Assembly: GCA_002452635.1 (NCBI GenBank)
Contig: DKEU01000279.1
Location: 1 to 7,893, forward strand
DNA: 7,893 nucleotides
Direction of reading: 5' to 3'
Origin: Desulfovibrionaceae bacterium UBA6814
Lineage (GTDB): Bacteria > Desulfobacterota > Desulfovibrionia > Desulfovibrionales > Desulfovibrionaceae
The notes beneath the pieces were generated by a model. The model ran no database searches. It had not been told where the DNA came from and was given only the letters and a program-made list of their open reading frames with translations. The translations under genes were made by a program, and so were the position numbers. Positions 1 to 5,624 of this stretch are shown piece after piece; within the stretch, counting starts at the first letter, position 1; every line of letters starts with the position of its first letter.

Positions 1-977
1 CCGCCGTGGCCCAGGGCCACGATGTCCGCCCGCTCCAGCCGCTCTCCGGCCAACAGCCGGGGCACCACCAGGTCGAATACGCTGGCCCGGTGGTACATGA
101 CGCACCCGGGCAGCCCCAGCACCGGGATCCCGCCCAGGTAGGCCAGCAGGAACATGGCCCCGGGGAAGGTGGGCGAGCCGTAGGCCACCACCTGCGCGCC
201 CGCGGCCCGGATGCTGGCCGGGGTCTGGTCGTCCGGGTCCACGGACATGCCGCCGGTGCACACGATGAGGTCCGCGCCCCGCGCCGCCAGGTCCAGGATG
301 GCGGCCACGGTCAGGTCCACCCGGTCCGCGGTGAGGGCCTGGTCCAGGATCGTGCTGCCCAGCTCCGAGAACTTGCGGCGCACCACCGGCCCGAACTTGT
401 CCGGGATGCGGCCGTGGAAGATTTCCGAGCCGGTGATGACCAGGCCCACCTTGCAGGGCTTGAGGGGCAGCACGTCCACCAGATGGGGGAGGGGCCCGGC
501 CTCGGCGCACACGGCCTCGGCCCCGGCCACCGCGGCCTCGTCGGCCACCAGGGGCACCACCCGGGTGCCGGCCACGGGCCGGCCGCCCGACACGAACTGG
601 TTGGTGTGCAGGGTGGCGAACACCACCTGGTCGATGGAATTGATGCGGGCCAGCCGGGCGGCGTCCACCTTGAGCAGCCCGTCATGGGCCGCCACCAGGT
701 TCACCCGGCCCTCGCACACCCCGGTGAGGGTGAGGCCGGGGCCGGCCGCGGCCCGGGCGATGCGCTGGGCCGCGTCGTCCTCGTGCACCTGGCCCGGGGC
801 CAGGCTGAGGGCGTAGATGTGCTCCTTGCCCATGGCCAGGAGCGGCTCCACGTCTTCGGGCCGGATGACGTGGCCCTTCTTGAAGGCCCGGCCCTTGAAC
901 CGGCCGGGTTCGATGCGGGTGAGGTCGTGGGGCAGGACCATGCCCACGGCTTCCGAGACTGGGACGCGGCGCAACAC
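1..977 (-). CDS. MoeA-like molybdopterin-binding protein, 3' end off the window
   Basis: About 325 codons are open on the minus strand without a stop; the C-terminus lies off the left edge. I chose the GTG at 975-977, followed by TTG CGC CGC, because GGAGGT (986-991) lies 8 bases upstream. The protein then reads MLRRVPVSEAVGMVLPHDLT, typical of this family. Residues about 175-315 form a MoCF/MPT-binding domain: VITGSEI near 180-186, TGGMSVDPDDQTP at 241-253 and LPGCVMY at 289-295. MoeA/MogA proteins bind molybdopterin or its adenylated form in the cytoplasm during molybdenum (or tungsten) cofactor synthesis. The N-terminal half keeps the MoeA-like 'PVxEAVGMVLxHDLT...GRAFKKGH' pattern, but the protein looks shorter than the roughly 400-residue MoeA, as in the MoeA-like proteins of Desulfovibrio. 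Whether it inserts metal or only binds or regulates cannot be told. It is transcribed divergently from everything else here. Family confidence is high; exact role is uncertain. Confidence 0.88.
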   Translation of the reverse strand, partial: MLRRVPVSEAVGMVLPHDLTRIEPGRFKGRAFKKGHVIRPEDVEPLLAMGKEHIYALSLAPGQVHEDDAAQRIARAAAGPGLTLTGVCEGRVNLVAAHDGLLKVDAARLARINSIDQVVFATLHTNQFVSGGRPVAGTRVVPLVADEAAVAGAEAVCAEAGPLPHLVDVLPLKPCKVGLVITGSEIFHGRIPDKFGPVVRRKFSELGSTILDQALTADRVDLTVAAILDLAARGADLIVCTGGMSVDPDDQTPASIRAAGAQVVAYGSPTFPGAMFLLAYLGGIPVLGLPGCVMYHRASVFDLVVPRLLAGERLERADIVALGHG

Positions 978-992
978 GGACGGACACCTCCG

Positions 993-1039
993 GCCGGGAA
1001 CGGTCCCGGCGGCCGGGCGGGAGCCGCCCGGTGCGGCTC
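993..1039 (-). promoter_or_regulatory. Structured 5' leader of the molybdopterin-binding gene with competing hairpins
   Basis: Three inverted repeats occupy the leader just upstream of the Shine-Dalgarno (986-991). (a) gagccgc (1021-1027) pairs with gcggctc (1033-1039) around 5 bases. (b) ccgggcgg (1013-1020) pairs perfectly with ccgcccgg (1024-1031) around 3 bases. (c) gccggga (993-999) pairs with tcccggc (1004-1010) around 4 bases and ends one base before GGAGGT. Hairpins (a) and (b) share bases 1021-1031, so they exclude one another. Such an arrangement could control access to the ribosome site. A link to cofactor sensing is only inferred from the gene downstream; I did not recognise the Moco riboswitch consensus. 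In DNA this GC-rich some hairpins arise by chance. Confidence 0.35.
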
Positions 1040-1052
1040 TCCGGTACATCCA

Positions 1053-1081
1053 TTTTTATGCCCTCTTTCCCAGAATATCAA
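1053..1081 (-). promoter_or_regulatory. Probable sigma-70 promoter for the molybdopterin-binding gene
   Basis: Reading the minus strand, TTGATA (1081-1076) is followed by 17 bases and TAAAAA (1058-1053). These match the -35 and -10 consensus at 4 of 6 positions or better, with ideal spacing. Transcription would begin near 1046 and give a leader of about 70 bases containing the hairpins at 993-1039. The site lies in the AT-rich part of the intergenic region. Confidence 0.45.
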
Positions 1082-1182
1082 CCGCTGAAAATAACTGTAA
1101 TTCCATGCCGCGCCTCGGATTTTTCAGTGCCTTTCTCTGGGGAAGCCTTGTCCTGCTTGCATTATGATGTCTTTGGAGGCAT

Positions 1183-1218
1183 ATGCCGAAGCACAGATTT
1201 TTTGTAAGAAAAAGTTAG
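1183..1218 (+). CDS. Possible 11-residue leader peptide
   Basis: An ATG at 1183 follows GGAGG (1175-1179) by only 3 bases and opens an 11-codon frame, MPKHRFFVRKS, ending in TAG at 1216-1218. The gene at 1243 begins 24 bases later. The peptide is basic and matches no leader peptide known to me. The ribosome site is good in sequence but closer than usual to the start. A frame this short can easily arise by chance, so this is a weak call. Confidence 0.15.
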   Translation: MPKHRFFVRKS

Positions 1219-1242
1219 AATTCGTGTGAGCGGAGGGACGCG

Positions 1243-1689
1243 ATGCCCTGCGAACAGCCCGACCTGCGCGTGGCCTGGTCCGTGGCCCCCGAGTTCAGGG
1301 GCCGGCAGGGGGTGGTTCTGTCCTGGTTCTGCCTGAGCCGGGTGCGGCCCGCCCTGGACCCGGCCGGCGCGGTGCGGGGCTTCGCCGGGCTGGGCCATTT
1401 CCGGCAGCAGTTCCTGGCCCGCTACCTGGCCGAGCTGTTGACCGGGGAGGAGGCCGCGGTGCTGGGCGAGCACCTGGCCCGGGAGTACGGCCTGGGCCTG
1501 GAGACCCGCGCCGCGGTGCTGCCCCTGGACCCCGGGGTGGGCCTCTTCGGCATGGTGCCGGCCAGCTTCCGCATCGGGCTGTATGCCCTGCCCGCCCGCC
1601 TGGTGAACGGCCGGCCCTTCGACGTGTGCGCCTACTACGACCTGGACTTCACCGCCGACCACCTGCCCACCGGCCGCCTGCTGCACTAG
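1243..1689 (+). CDS. Conserved-looking hypothetical protein, 148 residues
   Basis: I do not recognise this protein. The ATG at 1243 is preceded by GGAGGG (1231-1236) at 6 bases, and codon use matches the neighbours, so the frame is very likely real. It has no signal peptide or clear membrane helix. It looks like a compact alpha/beta cytoplasmic protein. The N-terminal part (about 8-35) has alternating hydrophobic residues suggesting strands, the middle (about 40-85) is helical and Leu/Ala/Glu-rich, and the C-terminal part contains VLPLDPGVGLFGMVPASFRI followed by an aromatic, acidic stretch (CAYYDLDFTADH, about 128-139). No cysteine pairs or known catalytic motif are visible. It lacks the dyad found before the next three control points, so it is probably not part of that regulon. 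Its stop lies 83 bases before tetR. Confidence 0.75.
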   Translation: MPCEQPDLRVAWSVAPEFRGRQGVVLSWFCLSRVRPALDPAGAVRGFAGLGHFRQQFLARYLAELLTGEEAAVLGEHLAREYGLGLETRAAVLPLDPGVGLFGMVPASFRIGLYALPARLVNGRPFDVCAYYDLDFTADHLPTGRLLH

Positions 1690-1713
1690 GGCAACGTTTT
1701 TTTTCGGGCTCCC

Positions 1714-1742
1714 TTGACAGAGATGGCGTGTCTGTCTATAAG
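1714..1742 (+). promoter_or_regulatory. Strong sigma-70 promoter for tetR
   Basis: TTGACA (1714-1719), a perfect -35 box, is followed by exactly 17 bases and TATAAG (1737-1742), 5 of 6 matches to the -10 consensus. Transcription would start near 1749, inside the dyad at 1742-1761. A repressor bound there would block initiation directly, which is the classic layout of an autoregulated tetR gene. Confidence 0.8.
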
Positions 1743-1761
1743 TAAGTAAACACTTGCTCAC
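1742..1761 (+). promoter_or_regulatory. TetR operator, site 1 (before tetR)
   Basis: This is an imperfect dyad, GTAAGTAA-ACAC-TTGCTCAC. Its left arm is identical to those of sites 2 and 3; its right arm is the most diverged of the three. It overlaps the last base of the -10 box and the expected start of transcription, and ends 11 bases before the tetR ATG. Operator function is inferred from position, symmetry and repetition. Confidence 0.65.
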
Positions 1762-1772
1762 AAAGGACCGCC

Positions 1773-2345
1773 ATGCCCAGGCCCAACATCAAGCAGAAGG
1801 ACATCGAGGACGCCGCCATCCGGCTCTTCGCCAGCAAGGGGCTGTCCCGGACCACCATCCGGGACATCGCCGCCGCGGCCGGGGTGACCGAGGGAGCCCT
1901 GTACCGGCACTACCCGGGCAAGGACGAGATGGCCTGGGCCCTGTTCGTCCGCGAACTGGACCGCTTCACCCGGGACCTGGGCGACCGGCTGTTCGACCCC
2001 CTCCTGGCCGGGGCCGGCCGGCTGGAGGCGGGCATCCGCTTCATGTACGGGTACTACGCCGAGGACCCGGTCACCTTCCAGTTCATCATGCTCACCCAGC
2101 ACGGTTTTCCCGGGGAGAAGCTGCTCAACGAGGAGACCAACCCCAACGACATGGCGGTCCGGTTCATCGCCGGACTCATGGAGCGCGGCGAGATCCCGGC
2201 CGGCGACCCGGTGGCCATGGCCGCCATGGTCATGGGCCTGGTGCTCCAGCCCCTGGTCATGCACTGCTACGGCCGGCTCCAGCTGAGCCCGGCCCTGGTG
2301 GATTCGGTGGTGGCTGCGGCCAAGCGCACCATGGGGCTCGACTGA
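1773..2345 (+). CDS. TetR/AcrR-family transcriptional repressor
   Basis: The 190-residue length is typical of the family. Residues about 8-55 form the N-terminal DNA-binding domain, with the helix-turn-helix around 28-47 (TIRDIAAAAGVTEGALYRHY) followed by PGKDEM, a textbook TetR signature. The rest (about 60-190) is a helical ligand-binding and dimerisation domain that varies between members, so the inducer cannot be predicted. The ATG at 1773 has AAAGGA (1762-1767) at 5 bases; the PRPNIKQKDIEDAAIRLF N-terminus fits the family without extension. Promoter and dyad directly upstream indicate autorepression. The same dyad before the next two genes suggests they are its targets. Family members commonly sense small lipophilic molecules; here a signal linked to the envelope or lipids is possible but is inference. 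Confidence 0.95.
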   Translation: MPRPNIKQKDIEDAAIRLFASKGLSRTTIRDIAAAAGVTEGALYRHYPGKDEMAWALFVRELDRFTRDLGDRLFDPLLAGAGRLEAGIRFMYGYYAEDPVTFQFIMLTQHGFPGEKLLNEETNPNDMAVRFIAGLMERGEIPAGDPVAMAAMVMGLVLQPLVMHCYGRLQLSPALVDSVVAAAKRTMGLD

Positions 2346-2380
2346 ACCGCCCCGGTGCGCACATTTTTCGGTGGTTAAAA

Positions 2381-2400
2381 GTAAGTAATCATTTATTTAC
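2381..2400 (+). promoter_or_regulatory. TetR operator, site 2 (before the small membrane protein gene)
   Basis: GTAAGTAA-TCAT-TTATTTAC: the arms match as a dyad at 7 of 8 positions. The site is an AT-rich island in GC-rich DNA, 3 bases before GGAGG and 13 before the ATG at 2414. A -10-like TAAAAG (2376-2381) sits in the same position relative to the dyad as at site 1, but no convincing -35 box lies 16-18 bases further upstream. Either a weak or activated promoter is used, or the site acts on transcripts coming from the tetR promoter. Confidence 0.6.
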
Positions 2401-2413
2401 AATGGAGGAACAC

Positions 2414-2587
2414 ATGGAAAGCCCCCTGTCCGACACCTGGTTCGTGGTGGTCCTGATGCTGGCCTACCTGGCGTTCTCCGGTTGGCTCTGGCTCTCCCTG
2501 GGCGCCGCGGCCAACGCCGCCCGGCCCGTGGCCGAGCACTGGCTGGACCAGGCCATGGTCAACGCGTTCCTGGCCGGCTGGCGCTGA
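2414..2587 (+). CDS. Small single-pass membrane protein, 57 residues
   Basis: Function is unknown. The ATG at 2414 has GGAGGA (2404-2409) at a good distance; an in-frame ATG at 2402 overlaps that ribosome site and is unlikely. Residues about 9-30 (FVVVLMLAYLAFSGWLWLSLG) form one strong membrane helix. After it comes an amphipathic tail with AANAARPVAEHWLDQAMVNAF. There is no cleavable signal peptide or cysteine. The gene lies between tetR and the VIT-vWA gene with its own copy of the dyad, so it probably belongs to the same regulated unit. It might be an inner-membrane partner of the VIT-vWA protein or rhombosortase, but the sequence itself shows no function. A real gene is supported by ribosome site, hydrophobic pattern and operator placement. 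Confidence 0.7.
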   Translation: MESPLSDTWFVVVLMLAYLAFSGWLWLSLGAAANAARPVAEHWLDQAMVNAFLAGWR

Positions 2588-2604
2588 TTGGCTGGCCCAC
2601 ATTT

Positions 2605-2624
2605 GTAAGTAAGCGATTATTTAC
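2605..2624 (+). promoter_or_regulatory. TetR operator, site 3 (before the VIT-vWA gene)
   Basis: GTAAGTAA-GCGA-TTATTTAC: both arms are identical to those of site 2, with a different 4-base centre. It is followed at once by AAGGAGG (2625-2631) and the ATG at 2637. The identical arms with a free spacer are what a dimeric repressor site predicts. No clear promoter is visible between 2588 and 2605, so its effect may be on transcripts that start upstream. Confidence 0.6.
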
Positions 2625-2636
2625 AAGGAGGCTCCC

Positions 2637-4949
2637 ATGCACTCGCCCTTTCGCACCCCACTGGTCCTGGCCCTGGCCCTGCTGCTCGGCCTGTGCGGCA
2701 CGGCCCGCGCCGCGGGCCTGCTCTCCCCGGCCGACGGCAGCCTGCCGCCCCTGCAGATCAAGAGCCAGGCGGTCAAGGTGGTCATCGAGGACGGCTACGC
2801 AGTGACCACGGTGGAGCAGGTGTTCTCCAACCCCAACGACCGCGACCTGGAGGCCGTGTACTCCTTCCCCGTGCCCGAGCACGGCGCGGTGTCCGAGTTC
2901 ACGGTCTGGATCGACGGCAAGCCCGTGGTGGGCGAGGTCTTCGAAAAGGAGGAGGCCCGCCGCATCTACCAGGAGGAGAAGGCCGCCGGCAGGGACGCCG
3001 GCCTGACCGAGAAGGACGGCTACCGGACCTTCGACATCCGGGTCTCGCCGGTGCGCGCCGGCCAGGACACCCGCCTCCGCCTGGTCTACCTGCAGCCGGC
3101 CCAGGTGGACCACGCCGTGGGCCGCTACGTCTACCCCCTGGAGGAAGGCGGGGTGGACGAGCAGCGCAACGCCTTCTGGACCATCAACGATACGGTGCAG
3201 GAGCGCTTCACCTTCGACCTGGTGGTGCGCTCGGCCCTGCCCGTGGACGCGGTGCTGGTGCCGGGCCGCGGCTCGGCCGTGGTGCAGCAGGATCCCTCCG
3301 GCGACTGGACCGTGCGCCTGGACTCCTCGGGCGCTCCGGTGGCCGCGGCCGGCACCCTGGCCATGGGCCGGACCCGGCAGGGAGCGGCGGAGACCTTCGG
3401 CGGCGCGGTTCCGGGAACCTCGCCCGGCCTGGGGGTTTCGGCCGCCGGGGTGGTGGCCTCCCTGGCCGCGGGCAACGCGCCCGATCCCCAACTCTCGGCC
3501 ATCCTCATCAACTCCCTCGCCGCCCTGCCCGCGGCCCTCGGCCCCGCCTCGGCCCATGCGGCCGTCCCGGCCTCCGGCAGCGCCGCGGCGGCCGAGGAAG
3601 GCGGCTCCGCGCCCCTGGCCGGGGCCGGCCCGGCCCAGGTCCTCAACGCGGACCTGGTGGTCTACTGGCGGTTGGCCCCCGGGCAACCGGGCAGCGTGGA
3701 CCTGGTGGCCCACAAGCCCGCCGGCGCGAACCAGGGCACCTTCATGCTGGTCCTCACCCCGGGCGACGACCTGAAGCCCATCACCGAGGGCCGGGACTGG
3801 GTCTTCGTGCTCGACATGTCCGGCTCCATGCAGGGCAAGTACGCCACCCTGGCCGACGGGGTGGGCCGCTCCCTGGCCCGGCTGCGGCCGGGCGACCGCT
3901 TCCGCATCGTGCTCTTCAACGACTCCGCCCAGGAGTTGACCGACGGGTTCGTCCCGGTCACCCCGGACGCGGTGGCCAAGTACTCCGCCAAGGTGGCCAA
4001 CATCCGCCCCGAGAAGGGGACCAACCTGTACGACGGGCTCAAGCGCGGGCTGCGCGGGCTGGACGCCGACCGCACCGGCGCGGTGGTCCTGGTCACCGAC
4101 GGCGTGGCCAACGTGGGCGAGACCGCCCAGCGCAAATTCCTGGAGCTGGTGCGCGACCAGGACGTGCGCCTGTTCACCTTCATCATGGGCAACAGCGCCA
4201 ACCGGCCCCTGCTGGAGGCCATGGCCGCGGCCTCGGGCGGCTTCGCCCAGTCCGTGTCCAACAGCGACGACATCACCGGCCAGCTCATGCTGGCCGTGAG
4301 CAAGGTGGGCCACCAGGCCCTGCACGGGGTGACCCTGGACATCTCCGGGGTCAAGACCGCGGACCTGGCGCCGCGCGCCTTCGGCAGCCTCTACCGCGGG
4401 CAGCAACTGGTGGCCTTCGGCCGCTACTTCGGGCACGGCCCGGCCACGGTGCGCCTGTCCGGCCGCATCTCGGGCGAAAAGAAGACCTACGAGACCACCT
4501 TCGACTTCCCCGCGGCCGCGGAGCGCAACCCCGAGATCGAACGGCTCATGGCCTACGCGGCCATCGAGGACATCATGCGCGAGGTGCGCGACTTCGGCGA
4601 GAAGCCGGACCTGCGCCAGGCGGTGGTGGACCTGGGCGTGGCCCACGGCCTGGTCACGGACTACACCTCCATGCTGGTCCTCAGCGAGGAGCAGTTCACC
4701 GCCCGCAAGGTGAAGCGCGCCAACCGGGACCGGGTGGCGGTGGAGGAGACCGCGCGCCAGGCCCGCGCCCAGCAGCCCGCCCGGTCCAACCGGGCGGACG
4801 CCGCCGCGCCCATGTTCACCGGCAACCGGGCGACCACTGGCAGCGGGGCGGGCAGCGGCTCGGGCGGCGGCGCGTTCGACCCCTGGATGCTGCTCATCCT
4901 GGTCCCCCTGGTCCTGTACGTCCTGCTGCGGCGCAGGAACGAGCGATGA
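2637..4949 (+). CDS. Secreted VIT + von Willebrand A domain protein with GlyGly-CTERM-like tail
   Basis: The protein has 770 residues. Residues 1-25 are a signal peptide with likely cleavage at ARA/AG; the LGLC before it is not a good lipobox. Residues about 30-160 are a VIT domain, with AVYSFPVPEH at 73-82 and GEVFEKEEARRIYQ at 99-112. An Ala/Gly/Ser/Pro-rich insert (about 248-331) separates it from a vWA domain (about 385-565). The vWA domain has a complete metal-binding MIDAS: D393, S395, S397, T462 and D488. Then comes the family's conserved AHGLVTDYTSMLVL segment, a charged Ala/Arg/Gln linker, and a Gly/Ser-rich run before the C-terminal helix. Such proteins are envelope-bound and likely bind proteins or surfaces through the metal site; the ligand is unknown. 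The ATG follows AAGGAGG. The architecture resembles the 'marine proteobacterial sortase target' family, but no LPXTG motif is present. The stop overlaps the start of the rhombosortase gene (ATGA). Confidence 0.93.
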   Translation: MHSPFRTPLVLALALLLGLCGTARAAGLLSPADGSLPPLQIKSQAVKVVIEDGYAVTTVEQVFSNPNDRDLEAVYSFPVPEHGAVSEFTVWIDGKPVVGEVFEKEEARRIYQEEKAAGRDAGLTEKDGYRTFDIRVSPVRAGQDTRLRLVYLQPAQVDHAVGRYVYPLEEGGVDEQRNAFWTINDTVQERFTFDLVVRSALPVDAVLVPGRGSAVVQQDPSGDWTVRLDSSGAPVAAAGTLAMGRTRQGAAETFGGAVPGTSPGLGVSAAGVVASLAAGNAPDPQLSAILINSLAALPAALGPASAHAAVPASGSAAAAEEGGSAPLAGAGPAQVLNADLVVYWRLAPGQPGSVDLVAHKPAGANQGTFMLVLTPGDDLKPITEGRDWVFVLDMSGSMQGKYATLADGVGRSLARLRPGDRFRIVLFNDSAQELTDGFVPVTPDAVAKYSAKVANIRPEKGTNLYDGLKRGLRGLDADRTGAVVLVTDGVANVGETAQRKFLELVRDQDVRLFTFIMGNSANRPLLEAMAAASGGFAQSVSNSDDITGQLMLAVSKVGHQALHGVTLDISGVKTADLAPRAFGSLYRGQQLVAFGRYFGHGPATVRLSGRISGEKKTYETTFDFPAAAERNPEIERLMAYAAIEDIMREVRDFGEKPDLRQAVVDLGVAHGLVTDYTSMLVLSEEQFTARKVKRANRDRVAVEETARQARAQQPARSNRADAAAPMFTGNRATTGSGAGSGSGGGAFDPWMLLILVPLVLYVLLRRRNER
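4863..4946 (+). other. GlyGly-CTERM-like C-terminal sorting signal of the VIT-vWA protein
   Basis: Residues 743-770 read GGGAFDPW, then an uncharged helix of about 15 residues (750-764), then RRRNER. A Gly/Ser-rich run (SGAGSGSGGG) precedes it. Gly-rich stretch, membrane helix and basic end are the three parts of the GlyGly-CTERM signal, which rhombosortases recognise. An acidic residue and proline (DP) at the membrane edge make it slightly atypical. Confidence 0.7.
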
Positions 4950-5602
4950 ATCCGGCCCTCCCCTCCCCTCGTCCGGGTCGGCCAGGGAGCCTCCTGTCCC
5001 TGGCCGCCCCGGCCCTGCTCGCGGTGCTGTTCGCCCTGGCCGGGCCCCAGGGGCTGGACCGGTGGGCCTTCGACCGGGCCGCCGTGGCCGCGGGCCAGGC
5101 CTGGCGGCTGGCCTCGGGGCACCTGGTCCACTGCGACGCCTCGCACCTGGGCTGGAACCTGGCCGGCCTGCTGGTCCTGGGCCTGCTCTTTTACCCTCAC
5201 TTGGGCCGCCGCCTGCTGGCCGCGCTCGTGGCCGGGGCCCTGGCCGTGGACGCCTGGCTGTGGTGGCTCTCGGGCCTGGACCGCTACTGCGGCCTGTCCG
5301 GCGCGCTCAACGGCATCCTGGCCGCGGGCCTGCTGGCCTGGTGGCGGGAGGACCGCTCCTGGCCCGTCCCGGTCGTGGCCGCGCTCTGCCTGGCCAAGAT
5401 CGCGGTGGAGTCCGCCGTGGGCGCGGCCCTGTTCACGGAGACCGCCTGGCCGGCCGCGCCCCTGGCCCACGCGGCCGGGTTCGCCGGCGGCCTGGCCGGC
5501 GAAGCCCTGGCCGGACGGCGGGGCAAGTTCCCGAATATATTGAAACCTATCCGGGCATCGCGTATGCCCGATGCGGCGACCCGCTCCCACGACCCGGCCT
5601 GA
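4946..5602 (+). CDS. rrtA: Rhombosortase (rhomboid-family intramembrane serine protease)
   Basis: The protein has 218 residues and six hydrophobic segments, without the cytoplasmic domain of GlpG-type rhomboids. The membrane entry carries WRLASGHLVHCDASHLGWNL (53-72), the pattern of rhombosortases. YCGLSGALNG (114-123) holds the catalytic Ser118, and His175 in APLAHAAGFAGGL completes the dyad. Rhombosortases cut GlyGly-CTERM proteins in the inner membrane and, in Vibrio and Acinetobacter, their processing is linked to attachment of a glycerophosphoethanolamine group. The ATG lies inside the stop of the VIT-vWA gene (ATGA overlap), so the two are translationally coupled, which marks the upstream protein as the likely substrate. 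After residue 190 the tail (RRGKFPNILKPIRAS and on) is hydrophilic and coded by AT-richer DNA; it looks unconserved. An ordinary short rhomboid remains possible. Confidence 0.8.
   Translation: MNPALPSPRPGRPGSLLSLAAPALLAVLFALAGPQGLDRWAFDRAAVAAGQAWRLASGHLVHCDASHLGWNLAGLLVLGLLFYPHLGRRLLAALVAGALAVDAWLWWLSGLDRYCGLSGALNGILAAGLLAWWREDRSWPVPVVAALCLAKIAVESAVGAALFTETAWPAAPLAHAAGFAGGLAGEALAGRRGKFPNILKPIRASRMPDAATRSHDPA
5534..5574 (+). promoter_or_regulatory. AT-rich patch with dyads inside the end of the rhombosortase gene; possible internal promoter
   Basis: TATATT (5536-5541) and TTGAAA (5540-5545) stand out from the GC-rich surroundings. TTGAAA followed by 17 bases and TATGCC (5563-5568) would be a weak promoter for the fusion gene at 5625. 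The same stretch has a 7-bp hairpin, cgggcat (5552-5558) with atgcccg (5564-5570), and an overlapping dyad, gcatcg (5555-5560) with cgatgc (5569-5574). These could be an operator or an mRNA structure. The evidence is weak. Confidence 0.22.
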
Positions 5603-5624
5603 CCCGCCGCCACCAGGAGGAACC

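Noticed and set aside
6..1088. Plus-strand frame of 360 codons across the left end
   Set aside because: It is the antisense of the molybdopterin-binding gene; the composition is Gly/His/Gln-rich and lacks motifs.
1157..1168. TATGAT (1163-1168) as the -10 box for the gene at 1243
   Set aside because: No acceptable -35 box lies 16-18 bases upstream and there is no extended -10 TG in the right place.
1660..1704. Run of eight T (1697-1704) after the hypothetical gene as a rho-independent terminator
   Set aside because: The only stem I can build before it is tgccc with gggca around about 20 bases, too weak to support a terminator call.
2375..2403. TTAAAA-N17-TACAAT as a promoter spanning operator site 2
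   Set aside because: Spacing is ideal, but transcription would start near 2410, after the GGAGGA ribosome site, leaving a leaderless message without it.
2559..4646. Long minus-strand open frame of 695 codons opposite the VIT-vWA gene
   Set aside because: It is low-complexity His/Gly/Gln/Val-rich translation, typical of the antisense of GC-rich genes, and it lies opposite a well-supported domain protein.
2693..4945. Plus-strand open frame upstream of and continuous with the rhombosortase frame
   Set aside because: This part is an out-of-frame Gly/Arg/Pro-rich reading of the VIT-vWA gene. Only from the ATG at 4946 does the frame look like a real protein.
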